Part shown: positions 43,995 through 52,786 of the stretch, one piece after another
How the letters are laid out: every line of letters starts with the position of its first letter
Numbering within the stretch: position 1 is the stretch's first letter
Source: Candidatus Eiseniibacteriota bacterium
GTDB taxonomy: Bacteria; Orphanbacterota; Orphanbacteria; Orphanbacterales; Orphanbacteraceae
Assembly (NCBI GenBank): GCA_029262235.1
Contig: JAJCZU010000006.1
Span: forward strand, 260,934-324,933
DNA length: 64,000 bases
Reading direction: 5' to 3'
Notes under the pieces: model-generated
What the model was told of the DNA's origin: nothing
Seen by the model: only the letters and a program-made list of their open reading frames with translations
Database searches by the model: none
Made by a program: the position numbers and the translations under genes

Positions 43995-44576
43995 ATGCCG
44001 GATTCCCGAGTCGAGATGTCGCTGGTCACGCGGCTCAAACAGGACGAAGATCTCGCGTGGCGGGAGCTTTACGATTCGTGCCGGGGTCGCCTCTTCGGCC
44101 TTCTCTGCTATCAGACGGGGGATCGCGAGGAAGCGCTCGACCTTCTCCAGGATACGTTCGTCGCCGCCGTAAGCGGCATCGGATCGTTTCGAGGAGAAGG
44201 ACCGATCGAAGCGTGGCTGGCCGGAATCGCGCTTCGCAAGGCGCTCGACTGGAAACGCCGCGCTCTGAAGCGGATCAAATCGACACTTTCGCTCGATCAG
44301 GCACCGGAACCTTCGACGAACGTTCCCTTCGAAGATGCTTTGGGCGCGAAATATCTGCACCGCGCGCTCGGGCACCTTTCGGGAAAGCAGAAGGGCGCCG
44401 TGGTGCTGCGCGAATGGATGGACTACTCGTTTCGTGAAGTTGCCGAGGCTCTCGGTACGAGCGAGGCGACCGCCCGCGTCCATTACCATCGCGGCCGCCA
44501 GCGACTCACCGCATTGCTCACCGATGAATCCGCCACCCTCGCACAAGACTCTCGTGTTCAGGAGCAACGAACATGA
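43995..44576 (+). CDS. ECF-type RNA polymerase sigma factor
   Basis: The 193-residue protein has sigma region 2 (LAWRELYDSCRGRLFGLLCY, REEALDLLQDTFVAAVSGIG, IEAWLAGIALRKALDWKRR) and region 4 (FREVAEALGTSEATARVHYH), the two parts of an extracytoplasmic-function sigma factor. AGGAGAGG lies at 43985-43992, just before ATG 43995; the upstream ATG 43926 has no such site. It overlaps the next gene by ATGA, and that gene's N-terminus could serve as its membrane-bound regulator. Target promoters are unknown. Confidence 0.9.
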   Translation: MPDSRVEMSLVTRLKQDEDLAWRELYDSCRGRLFGLLCYQTGDREEALDLLQDTFVAAVSGIGSFRGEGPIEAWLAGIALRKALDWKRRALKRIKSTLSLDQAPEPSTNVPFEDALGAKYLHRALGHLSGKQKGAVVLREWMDYSFREVAEALGTSEATARVHYHRGRQRLTALLTDESATLAQDSRVQEQRT

Positions 44577-47500
44577 AAAAGCATTTCGAACAGAACAAAC
44601 CGATGATGACCGACGCCGAGCAGCGCCGTGTCTGGAACGCGATTCACCATGCCCGCCGTGCGGGACGGAAGTCGGCCCCGCGCCGCTTTGCGATGCCGAT
44701 CGCGGCGCTCGGCGGAGTGGCCGTGGCGCTCCTTGTCGTATTACGCATGGGGGCCCTCGACTCGACCGAACGGCATGCGGTCGACCAGCTCGTGAAGGCG
44801 CAGCCCGAAATGGCGGCGCCGGCGATGGAGCAGGCGCCGCGAAACGATCAGCTGGCGAAGGATGCGACGACGGCATCCGCCGCGGCAGCGCAGGATCAGA
44901 CGGCACCGCCCGCCCCCGCTGCGACAGGAGTCACGGGGTCTGTAGAAAATGCCGCGGACGATCAGAGCGGAGCAGTGGCATCGAAGGGAGCGGGGGCATC
45001 ACAGGCGAATGATGCGGCTCTCGCGGGCGCGGCTGTCCTGAAACGGTCCGAGCCCGTGGATTCCCCGGAGAAGAAACAGGAAGCCGTGTCCGGCTCTGCC
45101 CGGGAAACGGTTTCGCCCGCGGATCATGCCAGCGCCCGGCGCGCCGCGACGCTGCGACAGCAGACCCAGGACGAGTCCCTGCGCGCAGGCGCCGTCACGC
45201 AACTCGAAGAGTCGCTCGGGAGGGCGCCGTCGCAATCGCTGTCTTCGAACGGAAACTCTCCGGGGGACGGAAAGCCCGCGCCGGATGCCATGAAGGCCAG
45301 GATCGTGCCGCTCGATGCTCTCGGCGGCAATGGGTCGATCCAGGCCGCCTCTTTCGTCGGCAGCGCAGTCGGATCGCTGGCGGTTCTTTGGAAAGCGGAG
45401 GAGACCCGTCGGCTCGAGCAGGCGGCGATCCAGAGAAAAGAACAGGAGAGGCGTCAGGCGGAAAACGCGGCGGAAAAAAGGGAGGCCGCCGAGCGCCGCC
45501 ACGACGAGCTCGTCAGGAAAGTGAGCGCGCATCAGGCAGAGCTCGAGAAGCAGGGTTATGTCGTAGTCGTTCCGAGCGCCGCGGGAGACGCCAACGGGGC
45601 AGGCAAACTGCACGGAATCGTGATCGGCGAGAACCTCACGATCGTCCCCTTTGCGGACATCGTGCTGAAGGGGAGTGGACGGGGAGGCATCACGCAGCGG
45701 GACGGGACTTTCGAGATTCCGAACGTACCGCACGGATCGTATAAAGTGCTCGTCAATCGAGTCGGCTACACGTCGCACAAGATTGAGAACGTCGCCGTGC
45801 GCGGCGGCCTCGATACCGAGCTCATCGTGCTCGTGAAGCGGAACGAGCAGACGGCGGGGCGCGTCGTGATCGAAGAGGATATCGATCAGATCGATGTCCA
45901 GAGCAGCAGCACGAGTTACAAAATTAGCAAGGAAGAGTTCAAGATCCGGGCGACCAACAACGTAACCGACGCGCTTTCGGCGACGCCCGGTGCGGTCGTG
46001 GATCCGAACGGCGGCGTGCACGTGCGAGGCGCGCGCACTGACGAAACGAAGTATGCGGTGGACGGCAAGCCAATTCCCCGTTCCGAGTCCACCGAAATCC
46101 TTCTTTCCAAGCATGCTGATATCGAAGTCTCTGCGCGACAGAGCCGCCCCATCATGAGCGGTCCTCCGTCCGGTATGCCGGCCGAAAGAAGCGAGAAGAA
46201 CCGTTCTCCGATTTCCGTCGGCGGCACGGACCCGGTCAACGGCCGTAAGTTCGACGCGATGTTTTTCGAACACTATGGTGTGAATCCGTTCGTCGACGCC
46301 CGGGAAGATCGCCTCGCGACGTTCGCCGTGGACGTAGACAATGCGTCTTACACGCTGACGCGTTCGTACCTCGAGCGCAATGCGCTGCCCCCCAAAGAAG
46401 CCGTGCGCGTCGAAGAGTTCATCAACTCGTTCAAGCATGACTACACGCCGCCGCCCGCGAAGCCGTTCCGCGCCGCGAGCTTCACGGAGCCGCGCGAGGA
46501 CGAGGCGGGAACGGATCATGACGCGTTCGCGGTGCATGTCGCTGTCGCACCGTCGCGCTTCGGCGATGACCTGCTCCTGATGCGCGTCGGCCTCAAGGGG
46601 CGCGAAGTGCATCGGCTCGACCGCAAACCCGCGAACCTGACGTTCGTGATCGATGTTTCCGGGTCGATGAATCGCGAGAATCGTCTCGGACTCGTGAAAC
46701 GTTCCCTGCACTTGCTGCTGAACGAACTGACGCCGACCGACCGTGTCGCGATCGTTGCTTACGGCAGCACCGCACATACCGTTCTGCCCCCGACGTCGCT
46801 CGAAGAGCGCGATCTGATCGAGAACGCGATCGATCGTCTTTCGACCGGCGGGTCGACCAACGCCGAACACGGGCTCGTCGAAGGCTACATCAATGCCGCG
46901 CGTGCGTTTCAGTTCGGCGCGATCAACCGTGTCATTCTTTGCTCCGACGGCGTCGCGAATGTCGGACGGACCGGCGCCGACGAGATCCTGGCGCGCATCG
47001 GCCGCGACGCGAGCAGGGGCATCGAATTGACGACCGTCGGTTTCGGCATGGGTAATTACAATGACGTGCTCATGGAGAAACTCGCGAACAACGGCAACGG
47101 CAACTACTTTTACGTCGATCAGCTTCGCGAAGCACGCCGCGTGTTTGTCGAGAACGTGACCGGTACCCTGCAGACGATCGCGCAGCAGGTGAAAGCCCAG
47201 GTGGAGTTCAATGATGATGTCGTGCGGCGCTATCGCCTGCTCGGCTATGAAAATCGCGATGTTGCCGACAAGGATTTTCGAAACGACGCCGTCGATGCCG
47301 GCGAGATCGGAGCGGGTCATGAAGTAACGGCCCTCTTCGAGATCAAGCTCGAGAAGAATGCGCGCGATCGCGGCCGCCTCGCAACCGTACGCGTGCGGCA
47401 CGAAGACCCGGTGACGTTCGAGATCACCGAGCGCAAGCGCGACGTTGATCTGCGCGAAGCGCACAAGGACTTCAACGCAACCGATCCGACGTTTCGCCTC

Positions 47501-47722
47501 GACGCCGCTGTCGCGGAGTTCGCCGAGATCCTGCGCCACTCGTACTGGGCAAAAGACAGCGACCTGAACGAAGTCTACCGCGTTGCCTACATGGCCGCGA
47601 GCGAACTGCGCTCCCGCGAACAGGCCGATGAATTCCTGCGGCTCGTCGATCGTGCAAAGGGACTCCGTGACGGTCTCGCGCAGAACTGGGATCGTCCGGA
47701 CTGGATGCCCGACGACTATTAG
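44573..47722 (+). CDS. Membrane-anchored multidomain protein: CarboxypepD_reg + TonB-plug-like + YfbK-type VWA
   Basis: The 1049-residue protein starts with a short cytoplasmic part (FEQNKPMMTDAEQRRVWNAI), as in anti-sigma factors, and one membrane helix (PIAALGGVAVALLVVLRMGA). A long Ala/Gln-rich stretch and coiled coil follow to about 340. Next is a carboxypeptidase-regulatory-like beta domain (343-425: GKLHGIVIGENLTIVPFADI, QRDGTFEIPNVPHGSYKVLV), then a TonB-plug-like segment (about 450-500: ATNNVTDALSATPGAVVDPN, VHVRGARTDETKYAVDGKPI) with no barrel after it. A YfbK-type module with a VWA domain (685-860; MIDAS motif FVIDVSGSMNREN) and its C-terminal partner domain complete it. It is coupled to the ECF sigma gene by ATGA. 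Its ligand is unknown; it may sense or scaffold envelope components. Confidence 0.85.
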   Translation: MKKHFEQNKPMMTDAEQRRVWNAIHHARRAGRKSAPRRFAMPIAALGGVAVALLVVLRMGALDSTERHAVDQLVKAQPEMAAPAMEQAPRNDQLAKDATTASAAAAQDQTAPPAPAATGVTGSVENAADDQSGAVASKGAGASQANDAALAGAAVLKRSEPVDSPEKKQEAVSGSARETVSPADHASARRAATLRQQTQDESLRAGAVTQLEESLGRAPSQSLSSNGNSPGDGKPAPDAMKARIVPLDALGGNGSIQAASFVGSAVGSLAVLWKAEETRRLEQAAIQRKEQERRQAENAAEKREAAERRHDELVRKVSAHQAELEKQGYVVVVPSAAGDANGAGKLHGIVIGENLTIVPFADIVLKGSGRGGITQRDGTFEIPNVPHGSYKVLVNRVGYTSHKIENVAVRGGLDTELIVLVKRNEQTAGRVVIEEDIDQIDVQSSSTSYKISKEEFKIRATNNVTDALSATPGAVVDPNGGVHVRGARTDETKYAVDGKPIPRSESTEILLSKHADIEVSARQSRPIMSGPPSGMPAERSEKNRSPISVGGTDPVNGRKFDAMFFEHYGVNPFVDAREDRLATFAVDVDNASYTLTRSYLERNALPPKEAVRVEEFINSFKHDYTPPPAKPFRAASFTEPREDEAGTDHDAFAVHVAVAPSRFGDDLLLMRVGLKGREVHRLDRKPANLTFVIDVSGSMNRENRLGLVKRSLHLLLNELTPTDRVAIVAYGSTAHTVLPPTSLEERDLIENAIDRLSTGGSTNAEHGLVEGYINAARAFQFGAINRVILCSDGVANVGRTGADEILARIGRDASRGIELTTVGFGMGNYNDVLMEKLANNGNGNYFYVDQLREARRVFVENVTGTLQTIAQQVKAQVEFNDDVVRRYRLLGYENRDVADKDFRNDAVDAGEIGAGHEVTALFEIKLEKNARDRGRLATVRVRHEDPVTFEITERKRDVDLREAHKDFNATDPTFRLDAAVAEFAEILRHSYWAKDSDLNEVYRVAYMAASELRSREQADEFLRLVDRAKGLRDGLAQNWDRPDWMPDDY

Positions 47723-47725
47723 TGG

Positions 47726-47787
47726 CGCTTGACCGGATTCCCCTCCGCTTGACCGGATTCGCCTCGCCCTCGCGCTTGACCGGATTC
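47726..47787. repeat. Three direct copies of a 15-bp element
   Basis: CGCTTGACCGGATTC occurs three times just after the VWA gene stop (starting near 47726, 47746 and 47773), with a GCCTCGCCCTCG spacer repeated after the second and third copies. Each copy contains a TTGACC -35-like core. Confidence 0.9.
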
Positions 47788-47864
47788 GCCTCGCCCTCGT
47801 CCTCGGCGTACGGCTATCGGACTCGGGACTCGGCGAACCGGTCTTCGCGCGCGAGAGGAATCAG

Positions 47865-47912
47865 GAAAGGGGAAGGAATCAGGAGCGGGAAGAGAATCAG
47901 GAGCGGGAAGGG
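47865..47912. repeat. Purine-rich tandem repeat
   Basis: About three copies of a 17-20-bp unit built on GAATCAGGAGCGGGAAGA follow one another. There is no coding evidence. Confidence 0.8.
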
Positions 47913-47932
47913 ATCGGCAGTGGACAAGACGT

Positions 47933-47980
47933 AAAGAGAACGCACGGTTCTTGCTCTTTTCTTCTCTTTTCTTCTCCTAA
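47933..47980 (+). terminator. Probable terminator of the ECF/VWA operon
   Basis: AGAAC (47937-47941) pairs with GTTCT (47947-47951), with flanking AAAG/CTTT pairing, followed by a long T/C-rich run. The stem is weaker than the other terminators in the window. Confidence 0.5.
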
Positions 47981-48010
47981 TACACAAGCGAGCACGGGGG
48001 GCTGGTCGGA

Positions 48011-48217
48011 GGCGCGAGGAGTTGTTTCCCGGATCCCGCTCGGCCTCCGTACTTGGCCATTTGGCCAGGTCGAGCGGGTCGAGGGGAACAACGACCTCGC
48101 GCCCCGATCAGTCTTCACAGACGAGCACCCCCTCCGTACTTGGCCATTTGGCCAGCCGAGCGGGTCGAGGGGAACAACGACCTCGCGCACCCCGACAGTC
48201 TTCGGGACGAGCGAGCA
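48011..48217. repeat. 87-bp direct repeat pair preceded by an inverted partial copy
   Basis: Two nearly identical units begin at 48044 and 48131 (period 87 bases). Each starts CCTCCGTACTTGGCCATTTG and contains the dyad TGGCCA-TT-TGGCCA. Bases 48011-48045 are an imperfect reverse complement of the GAGCGGG...CGACCTCGCGC part of both units, so a hairpin of about 35 pairs can form with either. The element sits between convergent genes. I recognise no known repeat family. The rest of 48218-48320 holds nothing that I can identify. Confidence 0.85.
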
Positions 48218-48320
48218 CAAAGGCCGGGGGACGTTCCCTGGCGGGATGACCGTGGCGGCTCCCGTTATGGGGGCGCGACCCGGCCGCACTTGTCTGCATG
48301 AGGCTCGAGGAGAATGAACT

Positions 48321-50168
48321 CTACTTCTTCTGGCTCGAGGATGCGGGCTTCTTGTCGCGGACTCCGGAAACGACTACGCGCTTCTTCTTGAGCGCCACGC
48401 GCACTTTCTTTGCATTGGGATGTTTCAGCAGATAGCGTGAAATCGGCTGCAGGATGTGCGTCTCGACGAGACGGGCGAGATGACTGGCGCCGCCGGTTTT
48501 CGAACCGCCCTCGTCTGCGACGAATTGAATGACTTCATGCGGCACGGTGAGGATGATCCCGCGCTCGTACAGACGTTCCTCGATCTGGGCGATCTGCAGT
48601 TCGGTAATTTCGCAGATCGATTCGGGAGTGAGCGGGTCGAAGAAGACGAGTTCGTCGAACGACATCAGAAACTCGGTGCCGAAGAAACTGCGCGTGCCGT
48701 TCTCGATTGCCTTGCGCTGATTCTCGATCTTGTTCGTTTCCGCAGCTTCGGTAAAGCCTACGGTCTTCTCTTCCTCGCCGAGCAGATTGTCGCTGTTCGC
48801 GATAACGACCATGGTCGTGCTGGCGAAGCTGAGCATGCGGCCTTCGCCGTCGACGACCTGCCCGTCGTTCAGTATCTGCAGCAGAATCGGGCCGACTTTC
48901 GAGTTGGCTTTTTCGATTCCCTCGATCACGAATACGGCATTCGGGCGATGGGCGAGAATGCGCGGCAGGATTCCCTTGGTCTCACCGGGGCCGCGTCCGC
49001 CGATCAGCTTCATCGCGGCGTCGTCTTCGGTGTACTGGGTCATGTCGAGCCGGATCAGATGTTCTTCGGAGCCGAAGAGCTCGAGGGCGAGCGAGCGGGC
49101 CAGTTCGTTCTTTCCGACGCCGTTCGGACCGACGAAGAAGAACACGCCGTCAGGCCGTTGCGGTTTCGCGGAGAGATTCTGTTTCGCAACACGAATGACG
49201 TCCGCTACCTGCGCGATCGCCCGATCCTGTCCCTTGACGCGCTGCCCGAGACGATCCTCGAGCAGAAGCAGGTCGCTCCCGGCGCGATGGTGCAGTTTCT
49301 CGATCGGGATGCCGAGCCGGTTGCTGAGGGTTCTCTCGATAGCCTTCCCGTCGACGACAGCGCCGCCGGCGGTCCGGGATCGCATGTTGCGGATCACGGC
49401 CTCGGCGCACGCCTCATCGAGGATTTCGAGGGCCTTGCCGGGAAGAACGCGTGTTTTCAGATAATAATTGGAAAGATCGATCGCGCGATCGACGGCTTCG
49501 GTCGTGATTTCGAGCTCATGGAATTTCTCGAGCTTGGCCCGTACGACGCGCAGGATCTTCTTCGCCATGTCTCGTGACGGCTCCTGGATGGTCACGGAGG
49601 CCATGTTGTAGCGAATCCAGCTGTTCTCGTTCACGACCTTGCGATAGGCCCAGTCGGACATCGAAGCGATCACCTGCAGGTCGCGCTGCCGCGTAGCCGC
49701 ATCTAATAGATAGGAAGCATCGAGAAAGCCGCCCTCGGCGGTCCCGATGAAATTGTCGAGCTGGTTGAAATAGAGGATGACGTCCTTGCGATCGAGGGCC
49801 TCCTTGACCGCGAGGAAGAGAATCTTCTCAAATTCCTCGGAATCCTGGATCAGCGGAAGGACGGACTGGAGCCCGATCTCGAGAATCTTCTTGTTGCGCA
49901 GCCGCGAGGGAACTCGTCCTGCGGCGATCTGCTCCGCAAGCCGCATCACCATCGTCCGTTTCCCGACCCCCGTGGGCCCGAGCATCAGCACATTGTGGTT
50001 CGTGCGCTTCTGCAGCGTTTCGAGCAGCCGGTTGACCTCCTCCTTCCAGGGGACAATCGAACCGAACTTTCTTTCGAAAAGCGATTGAGAAAGATCGAGC
50101 GAGATTTGATCCAGAATCGACTCATCTTCGTGAGATTTGACTTCTCGAATGACCTCGGGCTGCTCCAT
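48321..50168 (-). CDS. Clp/HSP100-like two-domain AAA+ protein with degenerate Walker B motifs
   Basis: The 615-residue protein aligns with ClpA/ClpC-type unfoldases but lacks the Clp N-domain and the middle coiled coil. Domain 1 has Walker A GPTGVGKRTM (64-73), but its Walker B reads ILYFNQLDN where the family has an Asp-Glu pair. Domain 2 has Walker A GPNGVGKNEL (347-356), with Walker B AVFVIEGIEKA in place of the usual LLDEIEKA. The domain-2 pore motif GYVG is replaced by GGRGPGETKG, and no KYRG-like pore loop is seen in domain 1. The Lys-rich tail has no ClpP-binding IGF-type loop that I can identify. ATP may be bound but hydrolysed poorly. It is transcribed away from the TPR/ExbBD operon, and a role with that machine is only a contextual guess. 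Confidence 0.85.
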   Translation of the reverse strand: MEQPEVIREVKSHEDESILDQISLDLSQSLFERKFGSIVPWKEEVNRLLETLQKRTNHNVLMLGPTGVGKRTMVMRLAEQIAAGRVPSRLRNKKILEIGLQSVLPLIQDSEEFEKILFLAVKEALDRKDVILYFNQLDNFIGTAEGGFLDASYLLDAATRQRDLQVIASMSDWAYRKVVNENSWIRYNMASVTIQEPSRDMAKKILRVVRAKLEKFHELEITTEAVDRAIDLSNYYLKTRVLPGKALEILDEACAEAVIRNMRSRTAGGAVVDGKAIERTLSNRLGIPIEKLHHRAGSDLLLLEDRLGQRVKGQDRAIAQVADVIRVAKQNLSAKPQRPDGVFFFVGPNGVGKNELARSLALELFGSEEHLIRLDMTQYTEDDAAMKLIGGRGPGETKGILPRILAHRPNAVFVIEGIEKANSKVGPILLQILNDGQVVDGEGRMLSFASTTMVVIANSDNLLGEEEKTVGFTEAAETNKIENQRKAIENGTRSFFGTEFLMSFDELVFFDPLTPESICEITELQIAQIEERLYERGIILTVPHEVIQFVADEGGSKTGGASHLARLVETHILQPISRYLLKHPNAKKVRVALKKKRVVVSGVRDKKPASSSQKK

Positions 50169-50210
50169 GTGGATTTCCTTCTTAGGGTTTCGCTTCGAAA
50201 CACCGATCCA

Positions 50211-50239
50211 AGGTTATGAGGAATCTGTGACCACGTCAA
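50211..50239 (-). promoter_or_regulatory. Promoter of the Clp-like gene
   Basis: On the minus strand TTGACG (50234-50239) and TAACCT (50211-50216) are separated by 17 bases. The predicted start is about 35 bases before the ATG. The rest of the 326-bp divergent gap (50169-50494) holds no gene that I can support. Confidence 0.5.
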
Positions 50240-50494
50240 CGGTTCCCCTTTGTATAAGCATCGAACAATCGGAGCAGGGGTTGAGCACCAAGTGTGGTCC
50301 GCCAGCAAAAGACGCTGATCCGGTGTTGCACATCGTCGCCGACGAGGCGATTGATTCGGGGCTGAATCGGGGCGAATTCGACTGAAACGCTCCATGCGGC
50401 ACTCGATGGCACACGTTTTGCCCCCTGATGACGTTTGACGGAAAAGATTGCGCGTTTCGGGTCAGCCGAATCTGAAGCGCGAGGAGAGGCAATC

Positions 50495-52279
50495 ATGAAA
50501 GTTTGGATGAGAAGCGTGGCCATGCTCGTAGTTCTGGCTGCCACGACGATGGGTTGCACGCAGCACGTGCAGATGAAGCGCCAGGATCCTGTGGAAAGCC
50601 TGCCCGTGCAGAACGTGGCTGTGCTGCTTTTCTATCAGGACACCGAAACCGGCCCGGATTACCTCGCCGAACTGGCGACGGACGCTTTCTCCATGCAGGC
50701 GCACCGGTATTTCCCGGGGCTTGTGGATCGTTACAAGGTGCGCGACTTCCTGAAGCAGCGTGGTTACGAGCATGCGAATGCGCTGACGCCGCACATATTA
50801 AAGGAGATGGGTGAAGTATTCGAGGTGGACGCCGTTTTCACGGGAACGATCACGGGCTACAGCGAAGAAGAGTCGTTCCTCGGCTGGAAGGGGAAGGCGC
50901 ACTTCAAGATGGGGTGCCGGCTCCTTTCGACGACAGACGGCCGCGACCTGATTGCGGCCCAGGTCGACGTGGGCGGCAGCTATCTGCTTCCCGTGGAGAA
51001 CCCGCGCGATCGCGTGAGGCTCGGCGTCAAGATGCTGACGAACAGCATGCGCCTCGATGAACGATTCGGCCCCCTCTACATCACGCGCCTCGATCCGCTC
51101 TGGATCAAGGCGATGGAGCATTACGAGGCGCGCGAGTTCTGGGACGCCACGGAGATCTTCTCCGAAATCGTGACGACGTTCGGCAAGAGCGACCTTCGTG
51201 ACGAAGCGGAATTCTATCTCGGCCGCTCGCTTGAAGAGCTGTCGCTTGCAAGTACTGCCAGACGCGTGTACACGCGTCTTGGCGTTGACGCTTTCGCTTC
51301 GCGCGCGGCGTATCAGCTCGCGCAGATTCGCTTTCAGGAAGGTGACGACGACGGTGTGGTGCAGGCGCTGCAGAGTTTCGTTTCACGTTTCCCGAAGGAT
51401 CCGTTGCTCGGCGGCATGCGCTACACGACGGGACTGTCCTACATGAGACTGGGTGACCCGGCTGCGGCGGTTCGCACGCTCGCGCTGGTGCCCGAAGAGA
51501 GCAACTGGTACAAGTTCGCGCGCTACGCCATGGCCGATCCTTACCGTGCCATGGGTGATACGACGAGCGCACGCCTGGCTCTCGAGCGCGCGGCCGAACC
51601 GTTCGGCGGTAGCGAATCGGACCGCCGGCTCGAAGGGCGCGCCCGGCTCGCACTCGGCGATCTGCACTTCTCGCTCGGCAATCATGCGGAGGCGCTTCGC
51701 TGGTATCAGAAGTCCGATCTCGAGTTTCTGCCCCGCGCGCGGCTCGGCATGGCGTGGGTGGCCGCGGAGGGCGGCGATTTCGTCGGTGCGATTCATTCCA
51801 TCGCGAAGATCGACGGACCGATGGAGCTCCGCTATCTGAGCGAGGCGCACTTCCTGGCAGGCACCTGTCTTGCGAGGCTGCAGCGTTTCGACGATTCCGC
51901 GGACAGCTTCGACGAGGCGCTTGCGACGTGTCGTTCCTGGAAAGCCGAAGAGGCGAAGCAGCAGGAACTCCGCGTTTCCTGGTCGACCGCAAAGCAGCAG
52001 TACGAAGAAACGATGCGCCCGCGTGAAGCGGATATCGCGTCGCTGCTCTATCTGGAGCCGTCACCCGATACGGAAGACCGGCTCACGATCATTCGCAAGG
52101 AACACGAAAAACTGGCACGGCGTGTGAGCGATCTGGCCGGGAAACTCGATGGAGAGAGCAATCCCGAAGAAGACGCCGTTGCTCGGAAACAGATTCAGGA
52201 GCGCGCGGAATTCTCGCTCGCACAGATCCGCTACGAAAAGCAGATCACGGGCGCGCACGGAGGAGGCGAATCTCGATGA
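50495..52279 (+). CDS. Lipoprotein with LpoB/GNA1162-like N-domain and TPR repeats
   Basis: The 594-residue protein starts with a lipoprotein signal (MLVVLAATTMGC). An N-terminal alpha/beta domain follows (VQNVAVLLFYQDTETGPDYL, DAVFTGTITGYSEEESFLGW), similar to the CsgG/LpoB/GNA1162 family of periplasmic lipoproteins. From about residue 205 it is a tetratricopeptide-like solenoid (DEAEFYLGRSLEELSLASTA, ARLALGDLHFSLGNHAEALR), with a coiled coil at the end. ATG 50495 has GAGGAGAGG upstream. It heads an operon running to 59.76 kb and overlaps the next gene by four bases. It probably acts as an outer-membrane-linked scaffold of the ExbBD-type machine. Confidence 0.8.
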   Translation: MKVWMRSVAMLVVLAATTMGCTQHVQMKRQDPVESLPVQNVAVLLFYQDTETGPDYLAELATDAFSMQAHRYFPGLVDRYKVRDFLKQRGYEHANALTPHILKEMGEVFEVDAVFTGTITGYSEEESFLGWKGKAHFKMGCRLLSTTDGRDLIAAQVDVGGSYLLPVENPRDRVRLGVKMLTNSMRLDERFGPLYITRLDPLWIKAMEHYEAREFWDATEIFSEIVTTFGKSDLRDEAEFYLGRSLEELSLASTARRVYTRLGVDAFASRAAYQLAQIRFQEGDDDGVVQALQSFVSRFPKDPLLGGMRYTTGLSYMRLGDPAAAVRTLALVPEESNWYKFARYAMADPYRAMGDTTSARLALERAAEPFGGSESDRRLEGRARLALGDLHFSLGNHAEALRWYQKSDLEFLPRARLGMAWVAAEGGDFVGAIHSIAKIDGPMELRYLSEAHFLAGTCLARLQRFDDSADSFDEALATCRSWKAEEAKQQELRVSWSTAKQQYEETMRPREADIASLLYLEPSPDTEDRLTIIRKEHEKLARRVSDLAGKLDGESNPEEDAVARKQIQERAEFSLAQIRYEKQITGAHGGGESR

Positions 52280-52776
52280 CGAATGGAATCAACAGAATGC
52301 TCTTCGCGCTTTTCGCGATCGCAACGGTTGCGTTCACGTGGGGCAGCGCCGATGCGCAGGAAGTGAGCGGGGATCAGATTCTGCTCGCGGATCTCTCCTG
52401 GCGGGGAGGTTCGATCATCGCGATCGACGCGGCGGACCTGCAGCTGCAGAAAGCGCCTGGCGAAAAGACCGAGATGATTCCGCTTGCGGAAGTGCGCGAA
52501 ATCCGGTGGGCGAACGGCCGAACACAGGAGTTCCCCATCGTGCAGGATCCGTACGACAACGTCGACCTGAGCGCGAAATCGCTCCGGTCGTCGACGCTGT
52601 TCAGAAAAGACGATCTGGAACTGTCGCGAGGCGAAGTTCTCAACAATGCGTGGGGGCGCGGACTGATTGCGGGAACCCTGTTTACTTTCTTCGGAGACGA
52701 TGCGTCTTCGAAAAAATGGGCATTCCTGACAGGTTTCAGCCTGCAGTTCGGCCTCTCGTTCTACATGGGATGGTAG
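52276..52776 (+). CDS. Secreted protein of unknown function
   Basis: The 166-residue product has a signal peptide (MLFALFAIATVAFTWGSADA). A beta-rich body follows, in which ILLADLSWRGGSIIAIDAAD and MIPLAEVREIRWANG look like a small SH3/LSm-like fold that reads out an attribute-effect pattern. A C-terminal hydrophobic stretch (WAFLTGFSLQFGLSFYMGW) may insert in a membrane. I do not recognise a family. It overlaps the preceding gene by ATGA and lies inside the envelope operon, so it is likely to work at the cell surface with its neighbours. Confidence 0.75.
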   Translation: MTNGINRMLFALFAIATVAFTWGSADAQEVSGDQILLADLSWRGGSIIAIDAADLQLQKAPGEKTEMIPLAEVREIRWANGRTQEFPIVQDPYDNVDLSAKSLRSSTLFRKDDLELSRGEVLNNAWGRGLIAGTLFTFFGDDASSKKWAFLTGFSLQFGLSFYMGW

Positions 52777-52786
52777 GGGGTTGATG

